DNA from: Glandiceps talaboti
Taxonomy: Eukaryota > Hemichordata > Enteropneusta > Spengelidae
NCBI RefSeq assembly: GCF_964340395.1
Contig: NC_135555.1
Location: forward strand, 20,223,947-20,287,946
Direction: 5' to 3'
DNA length: 64,000 nt
Positions 12,017 through 25,000 of this stretch are shown here, one piece after another. Every line of letters starts with the position of its first letter. Positions within the stretch are counted from its first letter, which is position 1. The notes under the pieces were generated by a model. It saw nothing but the letters and a program-made list of their open reading frames with translations, was not told the DNA's origin and searched no databases. The position numbers and the translations under genes are program-made.

Positions 12017-13379
12017 ATTAAGACAAACTACTCACAGAAAGCAACAAAAAAAAGAGAAGAAGCTCCAAAACATAAAAAAGAGAATAAAATTACAGTAAGG
12101 AGTTGATGATGCACAAACAACTACAACGAAATAGACAGTTCAATTACAACAGTGTTTGAAATAAATATGGGGTTTGGAAAAGTGAATTAGAAGTAGAGCA
12201 AACACGAAGAGAGATGAAGAGCCTAAGTGAACAAGCGAAAGCACTTAAAGATAGGACCACCAAATTTTTTGCAGGACTACTACGTTATCAATTTTACTAG
12301 TCCTGTGGGATAGTGACTTTTACTCCAGTGTCGAACCCTGTTGGCTGAGAATGACTCTCTTTCGGGTACTTGGGGATTGTCGCCGTACGGAAACTAAGAT
12401 GGCGATTAATACATTTCTTCCCTATATATATATATCTACTACAACTAGTACAAGTTGAATGTTGTTGACTTGGTAAATTTGTTAGAAAATTGAAATTCAA
12501 ATTGCCTCAAAATTATTTTAGATCCCTAGTTTATTTCATTCATCATTAAAATTTTCCAGGGTTAAAGCTGTAAGACACTGGAATTATTTATAGCCAACCT
12601 CAAAATCCTCTTTTTTTCTTTTTTTTCTTGTGTGCATTTCCCAGTCATTTTTCCCCTGAGATTTTGTGCAATTTTTCATAACAGTAGATTTTTGTTATAA
12701 AATGGTGACTATGGTATAAAAGTACAATACATTACCAACTTCTGTGTAAAATGTGTTTTATAGTGAGACATCATATGAAACCACTAACCACTTTATTGCA
12801 TCTCTAAAACAAAACTGCATAGTAAAGAGCTGAAGAACTGAACCACTTCTACATGTCACCAAAATAAAAAATAAAATAAAAAAAAACAGCGGAGCTATTC
12901 TGACCGATAGGTCGCTTGTTTTTTCTTCACCACTTGATCAGTCGTGCATCTTTGATCATATCGGCGATATACAATAACAATGGTCGTCCATGTTCTTGAG
13001 GTCATAAAAGTGAGTTCCTAAAAAAATTTCATTTCATTCATAGTCATCAAAATCTATCATTTCACTGTTGAAATCCATGTCAACAAATGTGTTTGGTAAC
13101 CTGATACAACAACAAGTACACATTATACATGTGTCCTATAGTACACACACATGAACACGTTTTGAGATGTGTGACCGGCTGTCAACATCTACATGTAGTT
13201 GGGACATACATGTATCTCGGGTCCCAAATTTAGCGTTACTTTGCGTGATCAAACGTAACATCACGACTTCATACCAAAACAACCGGCCTTTAATTAGGAT
13301 TAAAAGATTATCGCTACAGCAAATTAGTGACACCTTCACACCAAATGAACAGCCACATTGCTAGTCTGCTCTTTTAGTG
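12017..13379. other. Non-coding, probable intron
   Basis: AT-rich with short frames only. A piece of the 10.7-kb inverted element is at about 12285-12335. A small open pair of antisense frames at 13136-13364 has no recognisable domain. Confidence 0.5.
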
Positions 13380-13757
13380 GTCTGAGAGGTAGTGTAGTGG
13401 CAAGTTTAAATCTCGAGTGGAAGCTGACATTTTGAATCTATCACCATGTTCAAACTGTATTAGTTGCAAGTGGAGTATCATCTTTCAATCAGACATTACC
13501 ACAATATATTCACTGAAAATTGTTGAAATACTAATAGCTAGACATTGTTAATCAGTGGTCAAAATTATCCAAAAGCAGTAAAGAAACAGTTGGAATCATT
13601 GGCACCATTGAGGTGCTGATTTTTGGGTGCAGACCCCAAAATCAATTTGATTTATCATGCTACAAAAAAATATGTTCACGGTGTACCGTACAATATTAAG
13701 AGTAAATTATTGTACCTAGCATCTTTAAAAAATTGTTCCAGTTGCAGGTGGTGCAAC
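13380..13757 (+). repeat. Dispersed repeat family 1, copy 3
   Basis: The left segment (about 13380-13455) has GGTAGTGTAGTGGC and AAGTTTAAATCTCGAGTGG, matching the reverse complement of 39900-39960. The core then runs from TTAGTTGCAAGTGGAGTATC through TTTCAATCAGACA, TTCACTGAAAATTGTTGAAAT and GATTTTTGGGTGCAGACCCC to the inverted end TTCCAGTTGCAGGTGGTGCAAC at about 13735-13757. This copy shows the left and right modules joined, so the full element is longer than its inverted core. No open frame for a transposase is present. Confidence 0.75.
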
Positions 13758-14293
13758 TTTAAAATGTTATCTTTTCATTTGAGTAATTTGAAATGTAAAT
13801 ACAACAAATGATTTTACTCAATTTGACTCAACATGACCACCACCTTCTTCCAGTGAAGTATGCCTGCAGGGTTGGAAATGCATGTGCAAGCTCATCTGTC
13901 AAGTTCGTTTATGATTCATAAATATTCAAATTTAACTTAAATTCAAGATTGAACATGAACTTCAGTTAAAAGATTGAACATGAATATTCAAGATTTAACT
14001 TTCATCACCCATTGTTAGGTTTTCTTATGATCATCATAAAGAAGTTTATAAATTGTGAGCCCATAGGGTGATCAGAAGCCTTTATAGTACCTTGTGTGGG
14101 AGCTACTATTTTTGTTCCATCCTTCTGTCAGTTTGTCGGTCTTTACACATCAGCCATCTACTATAACAATATCAATTAAACCTTACACAAAACATAGTTA
14201 GTTATGAATAATTATCATCTGTTTCTAGTTTGTTTAGATTGGAACAAATCAATTTATGGTCAATTCCTTTGTAGTGCCTTTTGGGGGTGTTGA

Positions 14294-14296
14294 ATT

Positions 14297-14329
<33 letters not shown>

Positions 14330-14345
14330 TTCTGTCCAGGTTTGT
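14294..14345. repeat. (GTCT)n microsatellite plus CCAGGTTTGTTTGGCTGT duplication
   Basis: GTCT units run to about 14333, followed by two near-identical copies of CCAGGTTTGTTTGGCTGT at about 14337-14372. Open frames across it are repeat artefacts. Confidence 0.9.
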
Positions 14346-14910
14346 TTGGCTGTCCAGGTTTGTTTGGCTGTCCATGCATCTTGGCAATGTACTTAACAAC
14401 ACCATTGACATCTTATACAACTGTTCTGGCTTCTTCTACTTGTGTATGTTGAACCATTTCTAAAATGGAAACTAAATAGACTTTGCCACTCTATGCTAAA
14501 ATACCCATTACATAAGTGACCCTCAGAAAATATCAGTGATGGTTTTTGACCATTAATGAACTTTTTTGTTTAAGTTATCTTCATGTAATTTTTAAGTGTA
14601 ATTTAATATGTACTTCTCTTTTGCTTTGATGTTTGGTGTGCTTTAAAGTTCTATACATGGACATGCAACCACATTTTTTTCACAATGACACCAAATGATT
14701 CCCGAGTATATTTAGACTTTGTAAGACTGCATATGGTGGTTAAGTTATATAGAATATTTTGTGAAGCAAGTCTGAACATGGTCCAGCATTGCATGCATGC
14801 ATTATGCATGTACATGTACATCAATCATTGACAATCCTATGTCTTGTGTATACTCATGATATCCAAGGCATAATTATGCTTAATATGGCTAACAAAATTA
14901 TCTGATGAAA

Positions 14911-14992
14911 CCTTTGACATCATCAATATCTGATAGAGTTGGAAAGGCTGAAAGCTTTGACATCATCAATATCTGATAGAGTTGGAAAGGCT
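14911..14992. repeat. 43-bp-period tandem duplication
   Basis: CTTTGACATCATCAATATC and the following TGATAGAGTTGGAAAGGCT occur at 14912-14949 and again at 14955-14992, with no mismatch that I can see. The identity suggests a recent duplication. Confidence 0.9.
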
Positions 14993-16606
14993 ACTGTAGA
15001 GTACAGCGTACCCTGGCCAGAACCTTTAGACCATAATGTATCTATAATGCTCACAAAATCTGTCATCTATTTGAAACATATTGATGTTGGCCTGTCCATC
15101 AACTGTTGTTGAATTTATTTTGTATTTAAATTGTACATGCATGTAGAGTGATTTCCCCCCCAAAAACATAGAATCTGTTAGTTTGCTATGTGGAAATCCA
15201 ATTAATTTATGTGTGTAAAATATACAGATTATGCTGAATAATTGATAATGAGAAATTGGACTTGAAGCTCTCCTACATTAATTAGTAACCAGATTTTGAA
15301 TCATTTTGTCCATCTCAAGGTATTTGAAGCCACAGATATCCTCTAGACTAGAGAGATAATAACATCAAAATATTACAGATTGAGACCAAAGTCCTGAGTA
15401 TTCAACATTCCTGTATCTTTTTGTGAAGTAACCTTATCAGAGCTGTGACAAAAATGACTCAGCAAATATATAGTCATTGTCACATGTTAGTAAACAAATT
15501 TCAATTCTAACATTATCAGTATCTTTAAGTAAACAACGAATATGAACAGTAACCAATCATCGTGGATTTGAAACCTTTTTCAAGTTGCGTCCAACCATGA
15601 TGCCCTACTTTATTAAAGTAATTTGCTCTTGATCCCACACATTACAATGTAGGTTAACTTCAGTTTGAATGTAAGTGAATATGAGTGAATACAACATTAA
15701 ATGATGGTATCTGTACATTAACAATATTTTTTTATTTTTGTACTATAAAGTAATCTACTGTTACTTTCTTAATAGAACAATAATCCCAATTTTACTACCA
15801 CGCACTTTATGATTATGAATTTGATTAAAATGAGTTATCGTATCTGCCCATCAGTTACTGAGTTTTCATCTGCAGTGGGAATGACTTAATAAAATCCAGG
15901 TGGCTTACTAGATGGAGTAACATGATGTGTTTGAAGTGATCGATTTTGTACTGTATAGTAGTAATGTCTCCTGCAAACTTTAAGGTCATCAGGTGTTGTG
16001 GGCATAAACCGGCCCATTCCAGTTCAGGTGTCATCCGGGCATGAAAGGCTTGGCCTGAGGTCACATTGTCTTGTTTAGTGCAATAGTTGTGTGTCCAATA
16101 TAATGAAACCAAAGACCGTTTGTTCAGTAAGACTCATGTGATGAATTAACAAACTATATCAAGGTGAAAAGATGGAATAAATGAACTCATTTTTCTGTCA
16201 TTTAGACGTGTGTACTTGACCTTTGTTTTAACACTGAAGTAAGCCTACTGTTTGCTTTAGTTATCTGAAATGTGAATAGCTCATATCCAGTCCAGGTGGC
16301 ATGTTTGCTTTAAGCCCAAGGGTTTAAATTAGGTGACATTTTATGTTGTGTATTTGTTGTTTATATGCCTTATAACATTTATTTTGCATCATTTATCTTT
16401 AATGTGGTTAGTTAACAGGTGCACACCAGATACCATCTATTATGTTTTCTCCATATGGACATAACGAGCCCCCATTTCTCTACATAAGATAACATCTTCA
16501 GAATGAGCTAAAAATTATACTGTAGAATATCAGCCCATCAACTGATATGAGTAACATGTAGTGGGCATGACACAGTTACATAGTAGGTCAAGGCTAGACA
16601 TATATA
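14993..16606. other. Non-coding, probable intron
   Basis: No gene, repeat or RNA feature recognised. Only short frames without domain composition. Confidence 0.5.
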
Positions 16607-16932
16607 AGGGGAGAACCGTTTGATTTCAGGGGGGGGGGGTGGAGGAAGTGGTTATGGCAGAAAATTTTTTTCCCATCACTGACAGCAAATTTTATTTTTC
16701 TATTGTCAGCTGCATCAAATTATTTTTTCCATATGCAGAAGCTATGCAAAGATTTTTTTTCTCAGTTACCAATTTTGTAGCACATCGCAACAATTTTTTT
16801 TTTACTTCTGTCTGTTGGAACAATTTTTTTTCTCAAGCCAGTATGGGATCAAATTATTTTTTATCTCCTTCACCTGCCAAAATTTATTTTCCCAAAATCC
16901 CCCCCCCCCCCCCGAAATCAATGGTTCTCCTC
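16607..16932 (+). mobile_element. MITE-like element with G/C-run terminal inverted repeats
   Basis: The left end, AGGGGAGAACCGTTTGATTT followed by a run of about 10 G (16607-16638), is complementary to the right end, a run of about 15 C followed by GAAATCAATGGTTCTCCTC (about 16899-16932), with a one-base indel. Both ends are flanked by TA (16605-16606 and 16933-16934), a plausible target-site duplication of Tc1/mariner type. The interior is built of short degenerate units, each ending in a CAAATTTTTTT-like T-run. There is no transposase. The 98-codon open frame inside is low-complexity and not a gene. Confidence 0.75.
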
Positions 16933-16934
16933 TA

Positions 16935-18918
16935 AGCTTGAAGGGTTTATGTCTGTCTCATATTCTAATATTGTAAATGACCATCCTCTTGTCTTTTAAT
17001 TATTTGCACGTGTTTCCATGGGTGCAATGTTCCCTCTTTTAGGATACAGGTGCAACCATAGTATTGTTCTAAATCAAATTGATGTGTATCATACGATACC
17101 AATTCTTAGGTTGTTATGCACAGTGGGTATTACTGGACAGTCATACGCAAAAGAATTGATTACAGTTCTGTACCACATTTGAATTTGATAAAACTTTAAT
17201 GAATTACATTTTTAATGAACTTTTTAAAGTTGTTAAATGCTCATACACAATGGTTGTAATGTAATTGATGAAGGCAGATGGAAAATGGGTATTGAACATG
17301 TAGGACACATGTCTGATTGTGACTTGATGGCCCAGCTGGTACTTATATGGGTATTCACAGTATGCATTGTACATGTAGGTGCAGTGGTTGTAAATGGGTA
17401 TTAGGGCACAAAAGAGTATAATACCACACTTGACATAAATATTCCCTAGAGAATTTATTAACTGGAGTGATGTGCCACCTCTACATCTTGCTTGAACAGT
17501 CAAGTGTATACACTTGATGCCAGGTCAAGATACATGCGTACAATGTATCTACATATATACAAGTTGCCAGGTATGTTCTGTATATGCACGATACACGATA
17601 CTCAAGGTGATGCTTGTCACCTGACGGTATCCTGCATTTACAAATTAAAACTGTAAATCCATCATAATTAAAGAGGTCAATACATGTTTCATGGTGTAAT
17701 AAATGTAAAAAAAAAGACGACATGCCTCAAAATAGCAATATAAGTGACGAAAAAGCATGTTGTAACTAGAAAATCGACTATTGGGTATGGGTGATGAGTC
17801 CCATCTAATTGAAATAAAAAATAAAAAAGTTGTTGCTGGTCTTATTCTGATATAATACAGCCACAAAATTAACATAAATGTACACAATGTAAATGTAGGA
17901 TACACTTTTCCTATGCTGTGTGATGGAGCATACTTGCAAATGACTCAATCAAATTAGAAGCTACAGTACATTATCCAGCGATATTGGATATCAAGATATG
18001 TAAACAGACACAGACAGACAGACACATACACACAGACAAGTATAAGATAACCTTCCCTTACTAAAGTTAAAACAGAAATCCTATACAATTTCCTATCAGT
18101 AAAAGAATGAAATATTGAGTGCTATACTTTCCACTTTTGAGTTCATTATTAAAGCTTGAGTTATACCTATAGAGAAAAGCATTCTTCACTGGTCAGGAAT
18201 GTTTTTGACCGCAGGTAAAGTTCTAACTTGCAAATATGTACTGGTGAAGTGCATCAATATGTAATTAAACATACATGTAGGCAGGTGTTTTGCAAGCATA
18301 AGTTCTGAAGTTGGACAGTGTCATGGAAGAAATAACAGCTCTGGTTTGCGAGAATGGGCTTGGTCAGTGTTTAATTATTGATGCATCATCATAGAATCTG
18401 TGCATATACCGATGTCTAGTCCACCTTTGTATGGTGAAACATTAAGTAACCATCATACATAAATGAAATGTCCATTTGAAGTTAAGTTAGAGAAAAATGC
18501 GTTTACACACCTCAAGTCCCATGTCATAAACAGGAGCGTGTGTGAAAGAGATAAAACAGGAGAATGTCCGAAGGACTTTTGTGTTTGTTGAATGCTTTAT
18601 CATATTCATGTAGAAATTGATAGCTGTCACTGAACAATGAAATTTTTGTCATAGCAATTATTTATGTGTAACACAAGCCAAAAGCCATGATATGTAAATC
18701 CAAAGAATATTCTTCTATGTTTTGTGTGTTTTTTGTTGTTTTTTTAGTTCTTGTATGGTCTTGCATACATACAAATGTATGCTTCCACGTTTTAATTCAG
18801 TCAAGTAGCTAGCAATGTCAGGTTGACTTGTGTATGCTTTCTTCAGAGTCTTTTGTTTTCTACTCTTGTCAACAGATTTAATTTGTTATTTTAATTGTAT
18901 GTTTTCATTTTCTTACAG
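16935..18918 (+). other. Probable 3' part of a 5'UTR intron
   Basis: No coding feature is seen. The stretch ends in a pyrimidine-rich tract and an acceptor AG. A short CAGA-rich patch lies at about 18005-18040. That it is an intron follows from the acceptor at 18918; its upstream boundary is unknown. Confidence 0.55.
18895..18918 (+). promoter_or_regulatory. 3' splice site before the zinc-finger coding exon
   Basis: The tract TTTTCATTTTCTTACAG ends at 18918 and fits the metazoan consensus of a polypyrimidine tract followed by YAG. Exon sequence would start at 18919 (GGCTGGAAC). In the reading frame of the large protein a TGA at 18983-18985 lies inside this exon, so the spliced upstream exon cannot add N-terminal coding sequence in frame. 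Confidence 0.7.
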
Positions 18919-18946
18919 GGCTGGAACTTTCTTACCAAGTTTTGCC

Positions 18947-18961
18947 ATGGCAATGAAATAG
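18947..18961 (+). CDS. Four-codon upstream ORF in strong Kozak context
   Basis: ATG at 18947 lies in TTTGCCATGGCA, close to the optimal GCCATGG context. It reads Met-Ala-Met-Lys and then TAG. It lies in the inferred 5'UTR, 66 bases before the main start at 19028 and out of step with it. Such minimal uORFs usually dampen translation of the main frame or force reinitiation. That is known for uORFs in general; here it is inference. The peptide itself is unlikely to have a function. Confidence 0.4.
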   Translation: MAMK

Positions 18962-19027
18962 CCAGGAAGGACTAAAGTAGTTTGAAGATTTTATTTGATA
19001 CAAGGAGTCACAGCTGGATATGTAATT

Positions 19028-22000
19028 ATGGAAGAAACATCAACTTTAGACTTTTCATCGTCAAGTGTGCCAAAAGAGAACTGGTCTAGTGACACTGAAG
19101 AAAACAAGAGAAACGAGAATGAACATTTAGCTATGCAAGAAGGTTCTTTTGACCCAAGTGAGGGTGGTCAGCTATGTAGTGCAGAGGAATCACAGTCATC
19201 ACCCAATGATATTTCCCCTGAAAATCAACAAGGAGATATTGATTTGGATTTAGGGCTGAAAAAGTCAAGGAGAAAGCAAGGCAGACCTTCCAGGATGTCT
19301 CACGGTGAAGATGAAGATGAAGAAAAAAACGATATGAAATTGTATACAGAGAAAGGGTGCATTGTGCCTGTAGAATCCCAGGGTTGCCAAGAAAATTCGC
19401 TTGATGATGAAATGTTTTTGCTTGAAGGAACTAGTGATCATGATTTTAGTTATGATCAGCAGGAGGACATAATGGACAGGCCAAAGAAATCAAGAAAACA
19501 GTACAACCCAACCAGAATTTCTTCTGATGATGCAGGAGAAGGTACAATATCTTCATCAGATGAGGATGATCCTGCATCTGTTACCCAAGCCATTCTTGAT
19601 GTCCTTGACCAGTTGGGATCTGACATGACAATGCTAAGTGATCGGACACAGTCAAGGAAACGAAAAATAAAAAAGTTCAGATGTCGTGTCTGTAGCTTTG
19701 CTGGCAAAGACAATTATGCACTTGCAAGACATATGAGGACGCATACAGGTGAACGTCCATACAAATGCCGTGGATGTGGTGAATGTTTTAAGCGAGCTGA
19801 TGGCTTAAAGAGACACATTTACAGAGCCCACCATCAACAAGCTGAAGAATTGTCAGGTTTTATCAATGACGACTATAATGCAAAGCTCAGGGACGTATTC
19901 CTGTCATCTGTCCATGGCTTACAAAGGCCTCCATCAACTGACAGTCTTGAAAACTCAGATAGCTCATCAACATTGGACTCAAACTTTGTTACAGAATCTG
20001 AATATTCAGTTACAACAGCTACTGAAACAAAGCCTGGTAAATTTTCCAATCCCGTTTACAATGATGGAATTCCAACATGTGTTGCTCAAGAGAATATTAC
20101 AACTCAAGGAATGCCGAATACCTTTTTATCAAAGGACAATTCCAGTAGAAGATCTTCTCAGCGAAGCTTTAGAACCAAGAAGAATTCTACCAAGCAATTA
20201 TTTGTTGTACTTAAACCAATTGATCTCTGTAGGGAATATAAAAGTCTTTCAAAAAGCAAGTTTGGTAACAGTGATAGCACCAACATTGTTGACAAAGCAA
20301 GTGATTCTGATGAGCCTTCACAGAATTGTACATTTGCAACTGACACCTCACCTCCAGATATAGACAAAATCTCTGTTGACAACCACGAATTGAAGACCAG
20401 ACATGCAAATAATGGCCTTTCCTCAGACAGTTTGTCACCACCAACATTGGAACCAGTTCACGGAAATGACACATCAGCACACCCTGTAATCCAAGAGGGA
20501 ATCGTAAGTGAAACAACCAAGAATCATGTGAATTCTAATACCACTGTTCTCGTTGGCACGGCGATGCAAGAATCAAGAGAGGTTCAGATGCCACTGATTT
20601 CAGATGTTTTAACAGAAGGCGCAAGAAATAGCCCCAATAATCCCAACAGTGAGTTACCTATTTCTATCCAGGATAGAATTACTTCTATCCGTTCAGCTAT
20701 TCAATACGATCAGCAGGGATGTGAGAAATGGAGCAGAAATATCCCAAGTCATAGCAACACATTGCAACAGAACAAGCCAGAAAAAGACCCAGGTCTGGAT
20801 GCACTTGTTCTTGATGGTGACGATAAGTCTACTGTGATCCAAAATTATAAAGTAATGGAACAAAGACTAGAAAGTAATAGCAATGCTAGAGGAGAAAGGG
20901 GCAGTTTTGAACAAATTGAAGAGAGTTCAAATGCAAAAAGAAGTGAATGTCTGATTAAAAATGTCAAAGATACTAGCCAAAACACTAATGAAATAGATCA
21001 AAAGCAGAAACAACCAATTTCTGTTGAAAAGAAAGAAGCAGGAAAAGTGTACTCATTAACCACACCAGTACTTCCTGAAAACAAGTCAAGAGACACACAG
21101 TTTCAATGTCATATATCTGAGCAGAAGGAATCCTCTGGAGAGGAAACAGAATCTGCAACTGAAGAAACTGAAGAACGAAACTTCCAAGGTATTGCACAAA
21201 AGTCAAGCAAACTTAAAGATGCTGCACAATCTAGAGCAATGAATTCAAATAGTCTACATGAAGCAGTAAATAGAGTGGCAGCTGAAAGCTTGAGTCCTCT
21301 GAAAGAGAAATCAGATTCATTGTCATCGTTAGAAACCTTGTCTAAATTGCAGAGCATAGCATTACAAGTTGATTCAGCATCAAAAGAGTCACCTGAGGAG
21401 ATATCAAAATCTAACAACGAGACATCTCCACAAGAGGCATCTCAACAGGAGACACCGTTTATTGGCAGTGCTGATGTTCTTGACCAACATTTCAGTGCGC
21501 AACAGATGTTAGCTGATGAAAATCTTTCTCTTCACCAACTGCTTGCAAAAAGTAGATACATTCCAGAGGCAGATAATACCAAAGTTGACGTCAAAATCAA
21601 AAAGCCGATGTCTGCTAAAGTCAGTGATATTGTACGTGTAGCAGCATCTATTAAGCAGGATATATCAACTCACAGACATCACATGCATACTTGCAGAGAA
21701 AATCTGTCAGACTTTAAATCTGAGATGGAATTTCTTGTTCGTAGTAAGAACTTTCAGATAGGAAGCTTTAGTGTGACAGCAAAAGTGAGGCATGTGGCCT
21801 CAGGAAGGGTCCAGATTGCATATGAATGTCCTCTCTGTCACCATCTGTTCACCAGTTACAAAGGTTTAAACTTTCACTATCGCCGCAAGCATAAAGATGA
21901 AGCAATAGGACAAAATGAACTGGTCTCAGCTGCTGAAGAGCCCGCCATCAACTTTGTTGTGCCTAGTGGTTCATTTCAACCTGATGCCAGTCAGCCAGTA

Positions 22001-25000
22001 ATTATGAGACCCGTGTCTGCTGCTATGTATTTAGAAAGGCTTGCAGAAGGGAAAAGAGCAATTGCAGTGCAGCTAAACCAACCGCAATCTGAACATCAGA
22101 CTGTTCCTGATGTTTCAAGAGGTGGGAGGAGAGATGATTCAAGAGGTAGAAGGAGGGATGATGTAACTTCCTGTTCTAGTAATACCGAAAATGTTGTACA
22201 AAACTCAAATCTTGCCACACATAGCCCAAGGCAGCTTATCTACCAGGGTACTGAAATCAGCAATGTGAGAGACTTTCCACCACAAGTAGGCATGGCAAGT
22301 GACAGAAGAGGAGAGTTGTATTACCCAAAGAAACCTGAACAGATGCACAAGGAATTAGAAAGGGTGACAATTGCCAATGACACTTCCCCTGTGGATTTGA
22401 GTGAGAAAACGTCTTCAGTTGAAATGCAGGCTACCCCCAGACATGAAGCTGTTCATGGTATTTATCAACCTTACAGCTCTACTCAATCGATTAAAGGTTC
22501 ATTTGCTGGAATACACATGCAGAGATATATTGGTGAGACAAGGGAAGGTCAGACATATCAAACCATGCCACAAGTACACCTACATCCAAGGCTTAATGTG
22601 TTAAGTACACCTAAGGTTCCAGCCAAGCACCATGGCCCTCAGAATGCATATGAACAACATGCTAGACTTGTCAGTATTGCAGAAACTGCTCAAAGACATC
22701 AAGAGCTGCCACAAACAGAATCATCCCAGGCTCCCCAGGTGATTTCTTACCTGAGAAACCCCCAGTTTCCTCAGCAGGCCCAGCATGTGTTTAGTCAGAA
22801 CATCTCTCCAACTCTACCCAGTGCAACCAACATACCCCAGATATCTCCACGGCAACACCAAAAGATACTCATAGCTGGAACAGGGTCACCCTCAACAGGT
22901 GGATATGAATATCAGCAAAGTAGGAGACCTCAGCATAGCAGGGAGGCAGCTGATACAAATACAACTCCTGTTGACTTATCATCTGAATCACCAAGAATAC
23001 CATCATCAACCCAACAGATTGCTGCCCAATCAGCACCAGCGTTGTGGACAGTACCTACAAATCAGAATTTGGTTGAACAGAACCCAAATATATCATTGCA
23101 CCAAGATCCTACACTTGCATTCCGAGGAGGCAGAGGATATCCACCACATTTGATAAAGGTTCCTGTAATTGTTCATAGTAACCAGCCACAGCAACCACCT
23201 GAATCACAACAATCTATTCATTCAAATGTACCAGTTGTGAAATCAACAGATGAAGCTACTGTGCAATCTGCACAAAGCATAACTGTAGCTTCCACAATAC
23301 CTGTTCGACCAAATTCAGAAAAAACATTGGCAGTTCATGAACCACACGCTAGTCAACAAGCAAAAGGAACTGTTGATAGAAACATCCGATCAAAGCCTAA
23401 AGTTCTTCCTCCAGTGCCAGGAAAGCCGTTCTCAATACCACTAAATGGAAGAGTTAAAAGAGGGTGTGGAACACCACTCTCAGCAATCAGAAAGCAAGGA
23501 CCACAACTAAGAATTCCAAATCCAAATGCAATCTTCAGACAATCAGTTTCACATGAACCTAATGCAGCTATGCTTATTAAGGATACAGCCTCAGTAAATC
23601 TATCAACACCTTTCCAAGAGAAAGACTTCCATGTGATTGCTCAACCCCCTGTTGGTGAACAGGTGGCACATCCTTTTGCCACTACCAATGATACAGTCAA
23701 CCATGCAGCTCTTAATAACCCAGCAATTGTAACTACCGGTACTAAAGTGAATTCATCCAGTACCGATGCAGGAAATAAACAAGTAATGGTTCCCAATTCA
23801 CTTATAAATTATGGACAGTTTGAGAACCCGCAGCTGTCAATCCCAGCAAACTGGAAGATTTTACATATTCCTGGCCAGCCACCAGTACTTGTACCATCTG
23901 TCATACAACAAACACCACAAGAGAAAGATAGAGGGCAGCAATTTCCACCCCAGACAAGAAATGTACCTGCAACTACCAATCACACAAGCCTTGGTCAACC
24001 AATTAGGGAGACTCACATCCCCCATTTTCCAAACAGCCAAATGATTGAACCACCCAGACCAGATCTATCCAAAGTATCTGAACAAATTTCAAGTATGGCA
24101 TCTTTAGTCAACAGGTTACCACCCTCTGAGGATCATGTTCCAGATGAGATCTCTTTATTCAATCCATACCCAAGGGCTCATGAAAGTGAGTTGCCAGCTG
24201 TGTATGCAAGTGTGTTAGGTGGAGCAACAAGAGTCAGGGCAAGTAAAGACGAAGTCATGTCTGCTGTTGCTTTCCTTCAGGCCAAGAATCTCAACCCTGG
24301 CACAGAAGCACCTTTAGATTTAACATCAGGGTCAGACAAAGAAAGGGTAGAAGCACACTCTCTACCAGTGAGAGCAGAAGAATCAGTAAGAGATCAGATG
24401 AGAGTTGTGGCTGATGAAAATCCTCTGGATCTGACAAGTTCATCAACTCCTATATCTGCCACTCCAACTGCTGCCATTCCATTGAAATCCACCAACCAAA
24501 TTCACGAAGTTCCCCAGTCTTATCATGATGAGCGCAAAGCCAGAGGACATGATGCAGAGTCTGTAACACAACCACTAAGATTTCATCATCCAAGAATGCC
24601 ACAAGTTCCTATGTTTCCTAGACCTGTATTTATAGATCAACACCAAATACTTCAACACAGGCAGTTGATTCGAAACAGTGAGACTTTTCCTCAAGATACA
24701 GTCAATCAACCTGCAACAGTCTTGATTCCGACATCAACTGGGTTTAGACAAATGAGTATACAGGCATACCAGAACATGAGACATAACCAGGAACAACATG
24801 TCATTCAAGAGGGAATGTTGGTAGATTCTCATGCTGCAAATAAAGCTCCAGCTGAAGAAGTCAGTCCAATTGGTCAAATTCTAGTTCAGAGAATGCCAGT
24901 CATATCTGATGTGAGAAGCCTTAGTGTCAGTGATCCCATTGCGGCTGTTGAAGGAAGCAGACATAAACATCAAGCACTGATTAACTCTGGAGGAGAAATA

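Noticed and set aside
16639-16935. A 98-codon frame rich in Phe/Asn/Ser
   Set aside because: It lies wholly inside a MITE with terminal inverted repeats and reflects its T-run units.
18995-19027. Upstream extension of the zinc-finger ORF to a TTG codon
   Set aside because: Non-ATG initiation is not needed. ATG 19028 has a suitable context, and a stop at 18983 closes the frame.
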